Source: Streptomyces sp. NBC_01294
GTDB lineage: Bacteria > Actinomycetota > Actinomycetes > Streptomycetales > Streptomycetaceae
Direction: 5' to 3'
DNA: 64,000 nucleotides
Assembly: GCF_035917235.1 (NCBI RefSeq)
Contig: NZ_CP108423.1
Location: 1,302,001 to 1,366,000 of the forward strand
Of the stretch, positions 60,755 to 64,000 are shown piece after piece (the first letter of the stretch is position 1; every line of letters begins with the position of its first letter). The notes below the pieces were generated by a model that worked only from the letters and a program-made list of their open reading frames with translations, had not been told where the DNA came from and did no database searches. The position numbers and the translations under genes were made by a program.

Positions 60755-62483
60755 TCACGCCTGCGGGGCCCCCGGGCTCCCGCCGTCCTCGCGGTCCCGG
60801 CCCTTGGACTGCGCGACGCGCCGCAGCCTCGGGTGCCGGCCCGGTCCCTGTTCGGTGAGGGCGTCGCCGACCATGGCCCGGACCGCGTCCCGCATCCCGT
60901 GCAGGGCGTGGTGGCGGGCGGGTCCGGCGCCGGGGTCCTCGCGCAGTTCCTTCACCAGGGCCCAGCAGAGCAGCACCATGACGACGGCGAAGGGCAGCGC
61001 GACCAGGATGGTCGCGGTCTGCAGGGACTTCAGGCCGCCAGCGACGAGCAGGACCGCGGCGACTGCGGCCATCAGCACGCCCCAGGTGACGACGAGCCAG
61101 GTGGGCGGGTGCAGCGAGCCCCGGCTGGTGAGCGATCCCATCACCAGGGAGGCCGAGTCGGCGCTGGTGACGAAGTAGGTCATCACCAGCAGCATCGCGA
61201 CCCACGAGGTGAGCGTGGACAGCGGCAGCGCGTCCAGCATCCCGAAGAGCGAGGCCTCCGTACCCTCCTTGAGCGTGACGGCGAAGTCGACGGCTCCGGT
61301 GGAGTCGAGGCGGATGGCGGTGCCGCCCATCACGCAGAACCAGACGACGGTGGCCCCGCTGGGCACGAGCAGCACGCCGACGAGGAACTCGCGGATGGTG
61401 CGGCCGCGCGAGATCCGGGCGATGAAGGTGCCGACGAACGGGGCCCAGGAGAGCCACCACGCCCAGTAGAAGATCGTCCACGCGCCCAGCCAGTCGGCGT
61501 CGGTGAAGGCGCCGGTGCGGGTGGCCATCGGCAGCAGCTCGTCCAGGTAGCCGCCGATGCTCGACGGGATCACGTCGAGGATGTAGACGGTGGGGCCGAG
61601 CACGAAGACGAAGAACATCAGGGTGGCGGCGAGCACGATGTTGATGGTGCTCAGCCACTTCACCCCCTTGTGCAGGCCGGAGAAGGCGGAGAGGACGAAG
61701 GCCGCCGACAGCGAGCCGATGATGATCAGCTCGACGCTGGTGGAGTCCTCGACTCCGGCGGTGAGTTCGAGGCCCTTGGAGACCTGGAGCGCACCGAGCC
61801 CGAGGCTGGTGGCGGTGCCGAAGACGGTGGCGAAGACGGCGAGCAGGTCGATGGCCTTGCCGGGCCATCCGTCGGCCCGTTCCTCGCCCATCAGGGGGAC
61901 GAAGGCGGAGCTGAGGCGGTTGCCGCGGCCCTTGCGGAAGGTCGCGTAGGCGAGGGCGAGGCCGGCGATGCCGTAGATCGCCCAGGGGGTGAGGGTCCAG
62001 TGGAAGAAGGAGTACTCCATGGCCGCGAGGGCGGCGGCGCCCGTGCGGGGGGCCGCGCCGGAGGCCGGGGGCGGGGCCAGGTAGTGGGTGAGCGGCTCCC
62101 CCCACCCCGTAGAACATCAGGCCGATGCCCATGCCGGCGCTGAACATCATCGCGATCCACGCGAGGTTGGTGAACTCGGGCTCGGAGTCGTCGGCGCCGA
62201 GGCGGATCCGGCCGAAGCGGCTGATCGCGAGTACGACGCACATGACGAGGAAGAGGTCGGCGGCGGTCACGAACAGCCAGGCGAAGTTGTCCAGCACCCA
62301 GGCGAGCGCGGTGCCCGACGCCGTGTCGAAGGAGCCTTTGGCGAGGGCCGCCCAGGCGACGACGGCCAGCACGGCGATCACGCCCACGGTGACGACGGCG
62401 TGGTCGGGTGCGCCGTCCGCCGGGCCGCCGGGGCCCCCGCCCGGGGGATCCGGACGTGAGCCATCCAGTGATTCCGCGCTCAT
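60755..62483 (-). pseudogene. BCCT-family (choline/betaine/carnitine) transporter, frameshifted
   Basis: The first ~127 codons from ATG 62483 encode the BCCT N-terminus (VVAWAALAKGSFDTASGTAL, then FSAGMGIGLMFYGVG). At a run of six C (62098-62103) an extra base shifts the frame; removing one G (minus strand) gives GVGEPLTHYL, the expected motif, and the other frame continues from MEYSFFHWTLTPWAIYGIA to a stop at 60755 with WWLSWAPFVGTFIARISRG and the rest of the family. Full length would be ~575 aa. Either a recent pseudogene or a sequencing error in the homopolymer. Would import osmoprotectants if intact. Confidence 0.88.
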
Positions 62484-62626
62484 GCGGCCACACTATGCAG
62501 GCGTATATCCCTATTTAGCCGCATGGCGCGCCGCGTGTGGCCCAGGCCACTCATGGGCATAGGAGGATCCTCCGGATAAGCTCATGGCGGCGCGACTGCA
62601 CTGTTCGATAGCAAGGGAATAGCAAG

Positions 62627-63775
62627 GTGACGGACGGAGCAGTAACTGAGACCGCGCGCGTGCTCATCGCCGCGGACAAATTCAAGGGCTCGCTCACAGC
62701 CGTTCAGGTCGCGGAGCGGGTGACGGCCGGCCTCCGCTCGGCCGTACCGGACGTGGAGATCGAGACCCTCCCCGTCGCGGACGGCGGCGACGGTACGGTC
62801 GCGGCCGCCGTGGCGGCCGGTTTCGAGCGCCGGGAGGTACGGGTCACCGGGCCCCTCGGCGAGCAGGTCACGGCCGCCTTCGCGCTGCGCGAGGGCACCG
62901 CGGTGGTCGAGATGGCGGAGGCCTCCGGACTGCAGCTGCTGCCGGCGGGCACCTTCGCCCCGCTGACGGCCACCACGTACGGCTCCGGCGAGCTGCTGAA
63001 GGCCGCGCTCGACGCCGGCGCGCGCTCGATCGTCTTCGGCGTGGGCGGCAGCGCCACCACCGACGGCGGCGCCGGCATGCTGGCCGCGCTGGGCGCCGTG
63101 TTCCTGGATGCGAACGGCGAACCGGTCGGTCCGGGCGGCGGCGCGTTGGCCGACCTGGCCTCGGCGGACCTGTCGGGCGTCGACCCGCGCTTCGCGGACG
63201 TGGACTTCGTCCTCGCGAGCGACGTGGACAACCCGCTGACCGGCCCGAAGGGCTGCGCGGCGGTCTACGGCCCGCAGAAGGGCGCCTCGCCCGAGGACGT
63301 GGCGACGCTCGACGCGGCGCTGGCGCACTTCGCGGTGGTGCTGGAGAAGTGGATCGGAGCGAAGGCCGCCGAGTGCGCGGTGCTCCCGGGTGCGGGCGGC
63401 GCGGGCGGCATCGGCTACGGGGCCCTGCTGCTCGGCGCGACGTTCCGTCCGGGCATCGAGCTGATGCTGGAGGTGCTGGGCTTCGCGCCGGCGCTGGAGC
63501 GGGCGACCCTGGTCATCACCGGTGAGGGCTCGCTGGACGAGCAGACCCTGCACGGCAAGGCCCCGGCGGGCGTCGCGGCCGCGGCGCGCGCGGCGGGCAA
63601 GCCGGTCGTGGCGGTCTGCGGCCGTCTGCTGCTGAGCCAGGAGGCACTGGAGGCGGCCGGCATCCGCAAGGCGTACCCGCTCACGGACCTGGAGCCCGAC
63701 CCGGCCAAGTCCATTCCGAACGCGGGTCCCCTGCTGGAGCGGGTCGCGGCCGCCATCGCCGCCGACGTCCTCTGA
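62627..63775 (+). CDS. Glycerate kinase
   Basis: 382 aa GarK/GlxK-type (glycerate kinase type 1 fold). ADKFKGSLTAVQVAERV, LPVADGGDGTVAAAV, FGVGGSATTDGGAGMLAALGA and DVDNPLTGPKGCAAVYGPQKGA are all typical, and ITGEGSLDEQTLHGKAPAGV closes the site. Phosphorylates D-glycerate to 2- or 3-phosphoglycerate, connecting glyoxylate/glycolate metabolism with central carbon flow. GTG 62627 has AAGGGA upstream. Followed by a strong terminator. Confidence 0.94.
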   Translation: MTDGAVTETARVLIAADKFKGSLTAVQVAERVTAGLRSAVPDVEIETLPVADGGDGTVAAAVAAGFERREVRVTGPLGEQVTAAFALREGTAVVEMAEASGLQLLPAGTFAPLTATTYGSGELLKAALDAGARSIVFGVGGSATTDGGAGMLAALGAVFLDANGEPVGPGGGALADLASADLSGVDPRFADVDFVLASDVDNPLTGPKGCAAVYGPQKGASPEDVATLDAALAHFAVVLEKWIGAKAAECAVLPGAGGAGGIGYGALLLGATFRPGIELMLEVLGFAPALERATLVITGEGSLDEQTLHGKAPAGVAAAARAAGKPVVAVCGRLLLSQEALEAAGIRKAYPLTDLEPDPAKSIPNAGPLLERVAAAIAADVL

Positions 63776-63789
63776 CCCCACCAGGCCCC

Positions 63790-63824
63790 GAGGCCCGGAC
63801 CCCCCTGCCGGGGGTCCGGGCCTC
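63790..63824 (+). terminator. Terminator after glycerate kinase
   Basis: 15-bp perfect stem (63790-63804 with 63810-63824), 5-nt loop. Confidence 0.9.
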
Positions 63825-63847
63825 AGCTGTTCCGTCCCACCGAAGGG

Positions 63848-64000
63848 CACGAGGTCTGGGGCGGAGCCCCGACCTCTCAGCCCCGCCGGCGTTTGAGGCC
63901 CGGGGCCCGGGACGGAGCCCCGACCTCTCAGCCCCGCCGGCGTTTGAGGCCCGGGGCCCGGGACGGAGCCCCGACCTCTCAGCCCCGCCGGCGTTTGAGG
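63848..64000 (-). repeat. Three 51-bp tandem copies of the dispersed GC repeat, running off the window
   Basis: Units start near 63862, 63913 and 63964 (exact 51-bp period); the last two are identical where visible. Each contains AGCCCCGCCGGCGTTTGAGG, the reverse complement of the repeat at 21421 and elsewhere. More copies may follow beyond 64000. Confidence 0.92.

Noticed and set aside
56847..62483. A 1878-codon open frame on the minus strand
   Set aside because: Only its first ~127 codons are real (BCCT N-terminus); the rest is antisense to the GT2 and membrane-protein genes and low complexity.
63848..64000. Possible CRISPR or VNTR-coded protein at the window end
   Set aside because: Contiguous 51-bp units without spacers, and the same sequence is dispersed in other intergenic regions.

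Overview
The window looks like chromosomal DNA from a Streptomyces or a close relative. It is very GC-rich with strong GC bias at third codon positions, many GTG starts, a HrdB-type sigma factor with a Lys/Ala-rich N-terminal insert, and the ethylmalonyl-CoA gene set. Around 60 protein genes are supported. No rRNA, tRNA or CRISPR array was seen.

Layout. 1-12 kb: 3' end of a DUF6545-type gene, folD, a methyltransferase, a hrdB-like sigma gene, a MoxR ATPase/VWA-metallopeptidase pair, two small housekeeping-type genes (SRPBCC, amino-acid permease) and a holin-like/phosphodiesterase membrane protein. 12-21 kb: MBL hydrolase + DedA, then a rifampin monooxygenase gene (rox) behind a CTTGC-G-GCAAG inverted repeat like the rifamycin-associated element and a scrap of glycosyltransferase coding sequence. 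Next come MarR, RidA/TetR with a clear operator, a second MBL protein, and an aminotransferase-fold protein with no lysine. 21-31 kb: DUF5107 protein, arginase-like/GNAT pair, and a peptide-degrading operon (M55, M20, S9). 31.0-32.2 kb: a small islet with two tiny membrane proteins and a structured leader; next to it a radical-SAM gene has lost its N-terminal half.

32.8-46.8 kb: a secreted Tap-like hydrolase, RidA and HEAT proteins. Then the metabolic core: a double-domain 3-hydroxyacyl-CoA dehydrogenase, a TetR regulator, and the operon ccr-meaA-CoA lyase-MaoC hydratase-acyl-CoA dehydrogenase. Together these cover most steps of the ethylmalonyl-CoA route for acetyl-CoA assimilation and ethylmalonyl/methylmalonyl-CoA supply. 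psd and pssA (phosphatidylethanolamine synthesis) follow. Two sequence motifs are shared by the dehydrogenase and ccr upstream regions, with the TetR gene lying between them.

47-64 kb: a complete five-gene branched-chain-amino-acid-type ABC operon (livFGHMK) diverging from a PucR/CdaR-like regulator, with two copies of the same 19-nt inverted-repeat operator between them; an Ada-AlkA fusion plus ogt alkylation-repair pair; Nudix; a GT2 polyprenyl-phosphate glycosyltransferase with an 803-aa membrane partner; a BCCT transporter broken by a frameshift in a C6 tract; and glycerate kinase. A dispersed intergenic repeat (core CCTCAAACGCCGGCGGGGCT) occurs at four loci, always just 3' of genes, and the window ends inside a 51-bp tandem array of it.
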